A DNA stretch of 64,000 bases from CAYWNA01 sp964459305 (GCA_964459305.1 CAYWNA010000013.1:37213-101212), one strand, 5' to 3'. Positions 26,767 through 34,479 are shown, counted from the stretch's first letter. The notes: generated by a model not told the origin, from the letters alone. A program made the numbers and translations.

Positions 26767-28083
26767 TCACACGGCGTAGTGGCGCGCCACCTTCTGAATG
26801 GCTTCCGCCACGCCCAGGATGTACTCCTCGGTCATGTATTCCTTGATGTGTACGCGGATGCCCTCTACCAGCATTGACTCAGCGTTTGGACATTTGTGTT
26901 TGGTGAAATCCATGTCGGTCAGGCCCATCTCCTTAACCGGCCAACGTCCTGCGAAGAAGGCATGGTTCTGGAAAACGGATTCGCCATAGAGGGGCACCTT
27001 GATGTAGCCGCCGGACACCGAGGCGCCTTCGGCCACAAGGGCCCTGGTGAATACCGAGCGGTTGCACTTCAGTTGTTCGGGCACAACACGGAACATATAG
27101 AACCAACAGACATGGCGATCCTCCGGATGGACCTCGTGGGGAATGACGCCCGGCAGCCCGGAGATCTTCTCGGTGAGCATTCTGCCCAGTTTGGCCCGTT
27201 TGGCGGCGATCCCTTCCAGACGCGTCAATTGGGCGGCCGCCACGGCTGCCTGCAGCTCGCTCATGCGGTAGTTGGTGGCGAACATGGGGAATTCCCGCTT
27301 GCCGGACCGCTTGGCACCCTTGTCTCCGAACGGCTGCAAGAGGGGCCCGAATCGCTCGCTGTTAGTGCCGACCATACCGCCGTCGCCAGTGGTGATGTGC
27401 TTGGAATTCTGGAGCGAGAAACACGCGATGTCTCCCACAGTGCCAATCGGACGGCCGCGGTATTTGGCTCCCCATGCCTGGCAGCAGTCCTCGATCAAGA
27501 CCAACTTGTGGCGGTCGGCCACGACCCGCAGCGCATCCATATCGCAGGGGTTGCCAGCCAGATGGACCGCGATGATTGCCTTGGTCTTAGGCGTAATCCG
27601 CCGCTCGACGTCCGCCACGTCCAGATTGTGCGTGCCCTTTCCAAGGTCGGCGAATACGGGCACGGCCTGTTGGTAGATGACACCAATCACGGTCCCGATA
27701 TCCGTGACGGGCGAGGTGATCACCTCGTCCCCTAGACCGATGCCGGCCGCCCCGACGGCAGTGTGAATCGCCGCGGTGCCGGACGAGCAGGTGTGTGCGT
27801 ACTCGACCGGACAGACTTTCTTGAACCGCTCTTTGAACAGTTCGGTTTGCGGTCCCTTCCAGTAGAAGAGCGTGTTTTGGTGAAGCGTCTCCTCAAGCTG
27901 CCTGAGTTCGACTTCACCCCAGCGAGGAGTCGCAATGCATCTCGCCTTGACGGCCTTCTCGCCGCCATCTGCGGCCAACTTCGAGCCGGACGTCTCGGCC
28001 GCTTTCCCCATTGCACCTGCCACCACCAAACCGGAGGCACCAGCAACAAACTGACGCCGCGACATGGAGTTCTTTTCGCTCAT
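26767..28083 (-). CDS. Tat-exported DegT/DnrJ/EryC1/StrS aminotransferase (copy 4)
   Basis: I start at the ATG at 28083, preceded by GGGAGGG; the longer open frame upstream is made of palindromic repeat. The 438-residue product has a Tat signal (MSRRQFVAGASGLVVAGAMG). PLP-fold segments include CSSGTAAIHTAVGAAGIGLG, SPVTDIGTVIGVIYQQAVPV, LIEDCCQAWGAKYRG and FSLQNSKHITTGDGG, with the lysine near residue 227. Two features set it apart: SPVTDIGT where the others have PYTF or WTWY, and GDGG in place of GEGG. These suggest a changed substrate pocket. Tat signal and catalytic lysine are intact. Confidence 0.92.
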   Translation of the reverse strand: MSEKNSMSRRQFVAGASGLVVAGAMGKAAETSGSKLAADGGEKAVKARCIATPRWGEVELRQLEETLHQNTLFYWKGPQTELFKERFKKVCPVEYAHTCSSGTAAIHTAVGAAGIGLGDEVITSPVTDIGTVIGVIYQQAVPVFADLGKGTHNLDVADVERRITPKTKAIIAVHLAGNPCDMDALRVVADRHKLVLIEDCCQAWGAKYRGRPIGTVGDIACFSLQNSKHITTGDGGMVGTNSERFGPLLQPFGDKGAKRSGKREFPMFATNYRMSELQAAVAAAQLTRLEGIAAKRAKLGRMLTEKISGLPGVIPHEVHPEDRHVCWFYMFRVVPEQLKCNRSVFTRALVAEGASVSGGYIKVPLYGESVFQNHAFFAGRWPVKEMGLTDMDFTKHKCPNAESMLVEGIRVHIKEYMTEEYILGVAEAIQKVARHYAV

Positions 28084-28099
28084 GTTCCAACCCTCCCAG

Positions 28100-28127
28100 T
28101 TTCTAGGTTCTGGTTTCTGTTTTCTTG
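28100..28127. repeat. heptamer array, TTTCTAG-type units
   Basis: Four 7-bp units (TTTCTAG, GTTCTGG, TTTCTGT, TTTCTTG). It lies just upstream of aminotransferase copy 4 and on one side of the palindrome at 28136-28222. Confidence 0.7.
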
Positions 28128-28135
28128 CTCTTATG

Positions 28136-28222
28136 CCACGGCCGGTTGTTGGAGTCCAGGCTTCAGCCTGTCCCGCGCAGCCTAAAGGCTGTACTCCAGC
28201 GAACATTCCAAACCGGCCGCGG
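28136..28222. repeat. palindromic element bracketed by heptamer arrays
   Basis: The outer arms CCACGGCCGGTT (28136-28147) and 28210-28221 pair at 11 of 12 positions. Inner arms TGGAGTCCAGGCTTCAGCC and AGCCTAAAGGCTGTACTCC pair imperfectly. Heptamer arrays lie on both sides (28100-28127 and 28226-28260). Confidence 0.75.
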
Positions 28223-28225
28223 TAT

Positions 28226-28260
28226 AGCTCCAAGCTCTAATCTCTAAGTTCTAAGCTCTA
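28226..28260. repeat. heptamer array, AGCTCTA-type units
   Basis: Five 7-bp units (AGCTCCA, AGCTCTA, ATCTCTA, AGTTCTA, AGCTCTA) end 12 bp before the stop codon side of aminotransferase copy 5. Confidence 0.75.
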
Positions 28261-28272
28261 AATCCATCGCCC

Positions 28273-29601
28273 TCAAGCCCGCGCCACTTCGGAGGCATGG
28301 GCTTTTATCTTTCGAACGGCCTCGACAATCTCATCCATGTCGCTCCGCGGGCCAAGGAACATCCTCTGCATGAACCACACGGCCTCGTCGCAAAGTTTAT
28401 CGTTATCGGGGCAACGGTTGCGCTCGGCCCACTTCTCGACCGCCGGCTTGCCATAGACTCTGACGTACGGACGCGTGTTGAGCGCGTCCCGGATGAACGA
28501 TGCCTCGTTCAAGCGGCCGTAGCCGGTCGAACAGGGTATTCCTTCGGCGCGCAACGCCCTGACGAACTGGTTTCGCGGCAGGCCGTCAAACTGTTCCGGA
28601 TCAAAGCGGAACATGTACAGGTGATAGGCATTCTGCGTGCAGCCCTCGTACATCCGCGCTGGACTGACGCCTGGGATCTCGCGCAGCATTTTCGACAGAT
28701 AGTCGGCGTTCTCGCTGCGGATCTTGGCTCGCTCCTCCACGCCGTCCATCTGGCTCAACAGCAGGGCGCCCTGGAACTCGGTCATGCGAACATTGGTATT
28801 CCGCCCGCCGTCGTAGGCGAAGCCGGCACTGGCCCCGCTCCGTTTGCGGCAGCAGGTATGGAAGGCGAAACACTTGTTAGCCATCGTCTCGTCGTTGGTC
28901 AGGATCGCACCGCCTTCGCCGGAGCAGAGGTTCTTGCTGACCTGGAAGCTGTAGCAGCCGGTGGTGCCCCAGCCGCCCGCGCTGCGACCCCGCCACTGTG
29001 CAAGATGGGCCTGGCACGCGTCTCCTACCACCGGCAATTTGTGCTTGTCGGCAATGGCCAGGATGCTGTCCATGTCGGCTACCGACCCGCCGATATGCAC
29101 GGGGAGGATCGCCGCAGTGCGGTCGGTGATCGCCGCCTCGACCTTTTTCGGGTCCATCAGAAACGTCTCCCGATCCGAGTCGACAAAGACCGGCATGGCG
29201 TAGTGGAGCAGGATGACGCTGACCGAGGCCGTAAAGGTATACGGCGCCACGATTACCTCGTCGCCCGGCCCGATCCCGAGGGCGCCCAGCGACGTTAACA
29301 GGGCGCTGGTGCCACTAGTGGTGGCCACACAGTATTTGGCCTCGTTCAACTTGGCGTAGGTCTCCTCGAACTCCGCGACGGACCGGTTGCGGTACCAGCG
29401 GCCTGCGCGGACGACTTCCGAAACGGCATTCTCGTCCGCGGCGTCAATCAACGGCCACGAACCATAGCCCTTGGTGCGAACGGGCTTCCCGCCCAGAAAC
29501 GCCGGTTTGTCGGCGGCCCGCGTGGCTCCGGTCAATGCCAGGCCCACGCCGGCCGATGCCGAAACGGCGACGAACTGACGACGATTCACCTCACGGCTCA
29601 T
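28273..29601 (-). CDS. Tat-exported DegT/DnrJ/EryC1/StrS aminotransferase (copy 5)
   Basis: The 442-residue product starts MSREVNRRQFVAVSASAGVG, a Tat signal, with GGGAGAAG 6 bases upstream of the ATG. PLP-fold segments are VATTSGTSALLTSLGALGIG, APYTFTASVSVILLHYAMPV, VVGDACQAHLAQWRG and YSFQVSKNLCSGEGG with the lysine near residue 222. The usual EDACQAH reads GDACQAH, so the first acidic residue is replaced by Gly while the PLP-pairing Asp is kept. It is the first complete aminotransferase in the leftward cluster; its upstream region is homologous to the region upstream of the glycosidase-like gene at 32.7 kb. Confidence 0.92.
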   Translation of the reverse strand: MSREVNRRQFVAVSASAGVGLALTGATRAADKPAFLGGKPVRTKGYGSWPLIDAADENAVSEVVRAGRWYRNRSVAEFEETYAKLNEAKYCVATTSGTSALLTSLGALGIGPGDEVIVAPYTFTASVSVILLHYAMPVFVDSDRETFLMDPKKVEAAITDRTAAILPVHIGGSVADMDSILAIADKHKLPVVGDACQAHLAQWRGRSAGGWGTTGCYSFQVSKNLCSGEGGAILTNDETMANKCFAFHTCCRKRSGASAGFAYDGGRNTNVRMTEFQGALLLSQMDGVEERAKIRSENADYLSKMLREIPGVSPARMYEGCTQNAYHLYMFRFDPEQFDGLPRNQFVRALRAEGIPCSTGYGRLNEASFIRDALNTRPYVRVYGKPAVEKWAERNRCPDNDKLCDEAVWFMQRMFLGPRSDMDEIVEAVRKIKAHASEVARA

Positions 29602-29648
29602 CTTTGCTTCTCCCGCAGTTAGAGTGCGACAGGTGATGGTCCAAGTCC

Positions 29649-29765
29649 GAACGAAAGTCTCGCACCAAGAGATCTATACGCCTTGGTGCCATCTTGCGTG
29701 GGGCACGCTTCCAACGTGCCTTTGGGTCTTCCGGCACGTTAAGAGCGTGCCCTACGGCGTGATGA
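29649..29765. repeat. palindromic element inserted in a duplicated intergenic sequence
   Basis: Arms 29697-29720 (CGTGGGGCACGCTTCCAACG...) and 29733-29756 pair at 20 of 24 positions. Flanking sequence on both sides aligns with an uninterrupted stretch at 32742-32790, so about 117 bp appear to have been inserted here. Confidence 0.75.
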
Positions 29766-29770
29766 AACTC

Positions 29771-29877
29771 GATGCAAACGCAATTCGCAGGCGTGACCAC
29801 ATTCTGTAGAATAAGCCCTTAACCCTGGGCCTTCCAGCACCATTATGCGAAATTTGTTTATCGTTTTGCGACAAAGC
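29771..29877. repeat. duplicated intergenic segment, copy 1
   Basis: It aligns over about 107 bp with 32770-32877, at roughly three quarters identity by eye, with a near-identical core TTCCAGCACCATTATGCG. Its right end is the C-terminal coding sequence (FVAKR-stop) of the aminotransferase remnant. It lies upstream of aminotransferase copy 5. Confidence 0.75.
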
Positions 29878-30106
29878 GTCGGTGCTTGTAGACCTTTTCT
29901 ATGGCATTGCCGATGTCGTCGATGTCTGCCCGCCCCCCCAAGAGAATGTTTCGGGGAAGCCAGACCATTTCTTCTTCGCACAGGCGTTTGGTTACCGGGC
30001 AGGAGTGCTGTTTCTTCCACTCACGAAGGCGCTGCGTGCCGTAGATACGTTGGAAAGATCGGGAGTGCACTACGGAATCAACGAAGGACTTCTCTTCGGT
30101 TGACGT
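29858..30106 (-). pseudogene. C-terminal fragment of a sixth DegT-type aminotransferase
   Basis: Reading leftward from about 30106 in the same frame as the ceramidase-like fragment, after its TGA, the sequence gives TEEKSFVDSVVHSRSFQRIY, then LREWKKQHSCPVTKRLCEEE, VWLPRNILLGGRADIDDIGN and AIEKVYKHRRFVAKR. This matches the C-terminal end of the neighbouring aminotransferases, for example WFMQRMFLGPRSDMDEIVEAVRKI in copy 5. About 350 N-terminal residues, including the PLP lysine, are absent, and there is no start or signal peptide. It is a gene remnant and shows the cluster once had at least six aminotransferases. Confidence 0.75.
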
Positions 30107-30523
30107 TCAGCGGGGAGCGAACTGAGTGTACCGAATCGCAGCTTCGGTCATGTCAGCGGCGGCCTCGATTGCGCATCGGACAATTTGCTCTTCGGCAAAT
30201 TGGATATAGCGGTCGTCGATCGTGATCCCTCGGAGAGGTACAGCCGCCGTCGCGGCGTGCGTGTGCGTGGTGCATACGGCAATCTGAGACGCCGAAACAC
30301 CCAACTCACTTGCAAGACGCTTCTTGATCGAATCGCTGATTCCCCTTGATACGCCTCCCAGGTCAAGCATCACCAGCACCAACGTGCCGCCGGCTTCCAG
30401 TACGAGCACCTTGGCAAACAGATCATCGCAAACGCCTTTCGACTTTCCGGTTCGCGCACCGTAACCCCAAAGCTCCACCGGTTGCTCTGGCGTGATCTTC
30501 CTCTGTGATGCTCCTGCCAACAT
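30107..30523 (-). pseudogene. N-terminal fragment of a neutral/alkaline ceramidase-like gene
   Basis: Starting at the ATG at 30523, the product has only 138 residues: MLAGASQRKITPEQPVELWG, then KGVCDDLFAKVLVLEAGGTL, LVMLDLGG, and VCTTHTHAATAAVPLRGI. This is the N-terminus of the neutral/alkaline non-lysosomal ceramidase-like family common in planctomycetes, where HTHAA contains metal-binding histidines; complete proteins are about 430 residues or more. It ends at a TGA directly followed, in the same frame, by the aminotransferase fragment. The junction looks like a deletion between two genes. It has no visible signal peptide and lies 32 bp after the glycosidase-like gene. Confidence 0.7.
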
Positions 30524-30555
30524 GATTCCGTCTGCAGTGTGATCGTGTGGACTGT

Positions 30556-32715
30556 CTACTGCGGCAAAATGGCCAAGAGAAGGCACGTGTTCGGCGGCAC
30601 CGTCACCGTGAACCCACTGCAAAGCAGCGCCTTGCCCGGGAACTCGCCCAGGTTCTTACCGGCCGTGAGTTCGACAACCTCGTATTGTTCTTCCATGCCG
30701 AGGTCCAGCTTGGACTCTTTGCAGCGCAGTTGGGCCACATGGGCATTGACCATATCCGTATTCACGGCGAACAGGATGTGAGCACCCCGCCCCGCAACCG
30801 CGGAGACGCCAACGTGCGGATTGTCGCTTTGTGCCGGAACCTCTTTGGCGGGAATGAACGTCATGGACTCCAAATCGTACGGCCGGAGAGCTTTCAGCAG
30901 CGTCAAGGGGTAGGTATCGTGGAATTGAATCGACGATTCGGGAACGCCCGACTTGATCTGTCGCCGGACGTTCGGCCCGATCCCATACCACTTCACCAAG
31001 TACGTGTATCCAAACGGGTTCAGACCTTCCAGCAGCGACCAGTTCACTTCCTCGCGCACTTCGGCGTCGGATATGGCCATCCGGCTGTCCAGGATCACGC
31101 CCATGTTGCCCTTGCTCGTTGTCCAGCGGTCAAAGATCCCACGCGCCGTGGAAAATGACGTGACCCGGTCCCACTCGCGTTCGCCTGTTGCGAAACGATC
31201 CGCCAGGTTCTCAAGCAGCGGGATCCGTGTTTCCTCGCTAGAGTGGAGATACACCAGTTTCCCCTTGCTTCTAACATACGCGATGAGTTCGATAAGCCGA
31301 TTGATATTGTTTGTCGGAATTCCGTTGTTGAATGCGTGCGGCCGACTGCACGCGAAGGCCGTAAACCAGTCGAAGAAGACGCCGTCAGCACCGATCGTAT
31401 CCAATACGTAGTCAACGTCGCGAAGGCGGTGCTCGTAGAACGGGGAATTCAGGTCCATCACGTCACGCCGCTGCGAAGACGGGCCGACCATGTCCACTCG
31501 GAATGGATGCTCCGTCCGCCACCGGCCGCCGTCGTGCTTCCGATACCATATCGTCTTCTTCTCCTCCGGTATCAGGTTGACGTAGAGAATGACGCGGATG
31601 TCGCGGGCATGCGCTTCCCGAATGAGCGACTTGAGCCTTTCGGGATCCGTGGCCAAATAGGTCACTTCCGTCGTGGCGTCTTTGAAATTCCAGTACCGCC
31701 AGGTGTGATAGATGAAATCCTCCACCCCGTAGGAAGAGAGCGTGTCCAAAAACGTCTTCACGCCGCCGGTCGCCTCGAGCGGCCTGTCCTTCGTGAAATA
31801 GGCCGTGAAGATGCGCCGCAGCGATTTGTGTTCTCGGACCGGCGCGGGCAAGACGTAGAAGGAGGAACGCACTTCCGGAAAGGAAGTCGGAGTGTTGTCC
31901 ACGTACGTGATCGCCGCAGGCGGCGCGTTCGTTACCTTGAGTTCCCGGAAGAAGCCGGCCCCGGGCACGAAATTCAGAGTCTCCGTCTCGGACCGAATGA
32001 AGCCGATGATGCGATTGACGACATCGCTCTCGAAGTGGATCGCCGTTCCCGCGGCCGGGAGTTCGTCAAGAGGAAGCCTCCGCAACGAACAATCATCCCG
32101 AACCGCTTTCGGCTGGAAACCCGCGTAGTAATATCGGTTGAGATTCGCACCGTTGACGGGGAATCTGTACGACACCGAACCCGGTGGAAGGGGATGCTCG
32201 GATCGCAGAGACACGTCCAATCGGATGTACCCGAGATCGCTCACCGTCCACGTCATCACGTAGGCGACCGGCTCTTTCGAGAGTTCACCCTCTTCATTCC
32301 GGAGATGCCCCCGGAAGACCAACTTGCAGTTTTCGTGGTCGCATCGCATCCGCGCATCGTGACACGTCGAATAGAGGGCTCCATCTTCAACGTACTCGAC
32401 CGCGCCCAATTCTTCCTTTTCCGAGAGCCCTGGCAGCAGATCGGCGCCGCTTCCGAGTTTTAAAACGAGACGGCGCGGAAAACCTCGGTAGAAGACAACC
32501 GTGCCCCAGTCCTTGTCTACCGCAATCGTCTCCATCGGGTCCTCAATGGAGCATGCCTTGCCGCATTCAACGGTGCAGCGGCTTCCGGTTCCGCTGGCAA
32601 ATTGCCCGCCGTTTGGGGACATCGCGACGCATTCCGTCACGTTCGGCGGTTCTTCCCCAGAGGCAGCCGAGAAGATCGCGCAAATCAGAATCGCCGTACA
32701 TGCCTTCCGCCTCAT
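30556..32715 (-). CDS. exported TIM-barrel glycosidase-like protein
   Basis: The 719-residue product has a Sec signal peptide (MRRKACTAILICAIFSAASG), a beta-rich N-terminal half, and from about residue 330 a probable TIM barrel: FLDTLSSYGVEDFIYHTWRY, LIREAHARDIRVILYVNLIP, VLDTIGADGVFFDWF and VRSKGKLVYLHSSEETRIP. The DGVFFDWF strand end is where a glycosidase acidic residue would lie, but I cannot name a GH family. The C-terminal part is a beta-sandwich ending VPPNTCLLLAILP. It heads the leftward cluster and is divergent from the XylR-type regulator, which makes regulation by that protein plausible. Confidence 0.72.
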   Translation of the reverse strand: MRRKACTAILICAIFSAASGEEPPNVTECVAMSPNGGQFASGTGSRCTVECGKACSIEDPMETIAVDKDWGTVVFYRGFPRRLVLKLGSGADLLPGLSEKEELGAVEYVEDGALYSTCHDARMRCDHENCKLVFRGHLRNEEGELSKEPVAYVMTWTVSDLGYIRLDVSLRSEHPLPPGSVSYRFPVNGANLNRYYYAGFQPKAVRDDCSLRRLPLDELPAAGTAIHFESDVVNRIIGFIRSETETLNFVPGAGFFRELKVTNAPPAAITYVDNTPTSFPEVRSSFYVLPAPVREHKSLRRIFTAYFTKDRPLEATGGVKTFLDTLSSYGVEDFIYHTWRYWNFKDATTEVTYLATDPERLKSLIREAHARDIRVILYVNLIPEEKKTIWYRKHDGGRWRTEHPFRVDMVGPSSQRRDVMDLNSPFYEHRLRDVDYVLDTIGADGVFFDWFTAFACSRPHAFNNGIPTNNINRLIELIAYVRSKGKLVYLHSSEETRIPLLENLADRFATGEREWDRVTSFSTARGIFDRWTTSKGNMGVILDSRMAISDAEVREEVNWSLLEGLNPFGYTYLVKWYGIGPNVRRQIKSGVPESSIQFHDTYPLTLLKALRPYDLESMTFIPAKEVPAQSDNPHVGVSAVAGRGAHILFAVNTDMVNAHVAQLRCKESKLDLGMEEQYEVVELTAGKNLGEFPGKALLCSGFTVTVPPNTCLLLAILPQ

Positions 32716-32769
32716 GTCTCAATTCTCCAAATGCAAAATGCCGCGACCGGTAACGGGCCAAGTCCAACT

Positions 32770-32877
32770 GACGTTGACACAGTTCGCAAGCGTGATGACA
32801 TGCCGTAAAATAAGCCTAGAATGCCGGACCTTCCAGCACCATTATGCGGAATTCGGTTATCGTTTTACGACAAAGGC
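32770..32877. repeat. duplicated intergenic segment, copy 2
   Basis: Counterpart of 29771-29877. Read leftward it also ends with an aminotransferase-like tail (NAFVVKR-stop against FVAKR-stop), suggesting that an aminotransferase gene once ended here too. It lies in the promoter region between the glycosidase-like gene and the regulator gene. Confidence 0.75.
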
Positions 32878-32880
32878 ATT

Positions 32881-32897
32881 TGTGGTAAAACATCACA
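32881..32897. promoter_or_regulatory. candidate operator for the XylR-type regulator
   Basis: TGTGGTAAAACATCACA is an imperfect palindrome (TGTGRT arms) placed between the divergent glycosidase-like gene and regulator gene. A second small dyad, TCGTTTTACGA, is at about 32861-32871. Both are inferred from symmetry only. Confidence 0.35.
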
Positions 32898-32934
32898 TTG
32901 CTCCTAATAAGTGTTGCGGTCGGGAGATCCTCCC

Positions 32935-34092
32935 ATGGACCAGACTCGTCGGATTGCCCTGTTGCTGGATCGAGGTTTGAGCTTCGTTCGAGGCGTCATC
33001 CGGGGCATGCGTGCTTATGCAGCGGACAAGCCAAACTGGGTCTTGCGCGACGTACCGCCCAGATCACAGCTCGTCTCCCACGTGCGGGACTGGAAACCCC
33101 ACGGGATCATTGCCGGGCTTGTTCTTCCGCGGGTTGCGCAAGAGTTGATCCGCATGCGAACGCCCCTGATCGACACGGCCTACGTACTGTCGGGCCTGAA
33201 AGTTCCGACAGTCGATGTGGATCACGCAGCCGTGGGACGCTTGGCGGCCGAGTATTTGCTGGAGAGGAAGTTCGACCATTTCGGCTTCTTCGGGAGCAAG
33301 TCGGCTGCCTATTCCAGAATCCGGGAATCGGCTTTCCGAGAGCGAGTGGTCGAAGCGGGCCACGGGGTAACCACCTGCCATATCGAATATCTCGCCGATC
33401 TCACGACGCCCGCCGTCTGGAAGAAGTCGGCGCAGAAGACACGCCGGTGGCTGCGCCAACTACCAAAACCCGCAGCCATTCTCTGCGGCGAGGATGCCCC
33501 GGCCCGCCATCTGGCGGACGTATGTCGTCAATTAGACCTGAACATACCCGAAGACATCACTCTGCTTGGGGCCGGCAATGACGAGCTGGAATGTACCTTG
33601 TCGCAGCCCGCGATATCCAGCATCGCCGTGCCATCGCAACGCATCGGCTATGAAGCGGCGGAGCTGCTGGATCGGCTCATGTCGGGCGAGGCCCGACCAC
33701 GAGAGCCGCTGTTGCTGCCGCCCCTGCACGTGGTCACCCGCCACTCGACCGACATCATGGCCATCGAAGACGAGACGGTCCAGGCAGCTCTGCAATACAT
33801 CCGTCAGCACGCCTGGGAGGCTATGAGTGTTGCCGACCTGGCCCGTGACATCGCCGTCGGCCGACGGCTCTTGGAGCGACGATTTCGTTCCATCTTGGGT
33901 CGATCGGTGCTGGAGGAGATTTCCAGGGTACGGGTCGCGCGAGCCAAGGAACTGCTCACCGACACGGATTTGCCCATCACGGCCCTGGCCGCACAGTCAG
34001 GCTTTCCCAGCGCGCGCCGTCTGGACGTAGTGTTCGCCAAACTAACGGGCCTCTCGCCCACAGCTTACCGCCGTCAGTCACAGGCCGTCTAA
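32935..34092 (+). CDS. XylR-type transcription regulator (sugar-binding LacI-like domain plus AraC HTH)
   Basis: I start at the ATG at 32935, with GGGAG 10 bases upstream; a GTG at 32911 is also in frame. The product has 385 residues. Residues 1-265 are a periplasmic-binding-protein-like effector domain: RRIALLLDRGLSFVRGVIRG, VPTVDVDHAAVGRLAAEYLL, DHFGFFGSKSAAYSRIRESA and TLLGAGNDELECTLSQPAIS. Residues about 280-380 are an AraC-type double HTH: ALQYIRQHAWEAMSVADLAR, GRRLLERRFRSILGRSVLEE and FAKLTGLSPTAYRRQ. This is the XylR architecture, in which a sugar controls DNA binding. Divergent placement suggests it controls the glycosidase-aminotransferase cluster. Confidence 0.9.
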   Translation: MDQTRRIALLLDRGLSFVRGVIRGMRAYAADKPNWVLRDVPPRSQLVSHVRDWKPHGIIAGLVLPRVAQELIRMRTPLIDTAYVLSGLKVPTVDVDHAAVGRLAAEYLLERKFDHFGFFGSKSAAYSRIRESAFRERVVEAGHGVTTCHIEYLADLTTPAVWKKSAQKTRRWLRQLPKPAAILCGEDAPARHLADVCRQLDLNIPEDITLLGAGNDELECTLSQPAISSIAVPSQRIGYEAAELLDRLMSGEARPREPLLLPPLHVVTRHSTDIMAIEDETVQAALQYIRQHAWEAMSVADLARDIAVGRRLLERRFRSILGRSVLEEISRVRVARAKELLTDTDLPITALAAQSGFPSARRLDVVFAKLTGLSPTAYRRQSQAV

Positions 34093-34116
34093 GATCCGCG
34101 CAGAAACAAGTGGATC

Positions 34117-34144
34117 AAATCCGAAACTCGAAATCCGAAATCCG
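34117..34144. repeat. heptamer array, AAATCCG-type units
   Basis: Four units (AAATCCG, AAACTCG, AAATCCG, AAATCCG), then AAACAAATTCGAAT. The same arrangement recurs at 59017-59051. Confidence 0.8.
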
Positions 34145-34343
34145 AAACAAATTCGAATTACCAGAATTGGAATGACCGAAACGGCAGGCGACGCAATGTT
34201 GCTGGCGTTCGGTGGATACGCAACAGGACGACGCACTCATCGAGACAAGACAGACGCGTTCAGCAAAGAACCAGACCGACGTCCGCTTTCAGCGAGGTCG
34301 TGCAGAAGGACTGGTCTGGAACTTTTGAATTTCGGATTTATTT

Positions 34344-34474
34344 GAGGGTGTCCTGGAATTCGACATGCTGGAATCCATGGTTATCGGGAGGGCGAGGGCT
34401 CCCGCCGAGCCGAGTGTTGGTGCCAGAAAGAAGGCTCAGCAGGAGCTTCGCCCTCCCAATTTCCGGACACCCTC
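34344..34474. repeat. composite palindromic element, GTGTC-ended family (second copy)
   Basis: Outer arms GAGGGTGTCC (34344-34353) and GGACACCCTC (34465-34474) are perfect. Inner arms (34386-34411 and 34433-34457) share GGGAGGGCGA and CTCCCGC modules with 9779-9907. The two elements are 131 and 129 bp long. Confidence 0.8.
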
Positions 34475-34479
34475 GATCT

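Noticed and set aside
26767..28233. Longer form of aminotransferase copy 4 starting at 28233
   Set aside because: The extra 50 residues come from the palindrome at 28136-28222, and a strong ribosome site marks the ATG at 28083 just before the Tat signal.
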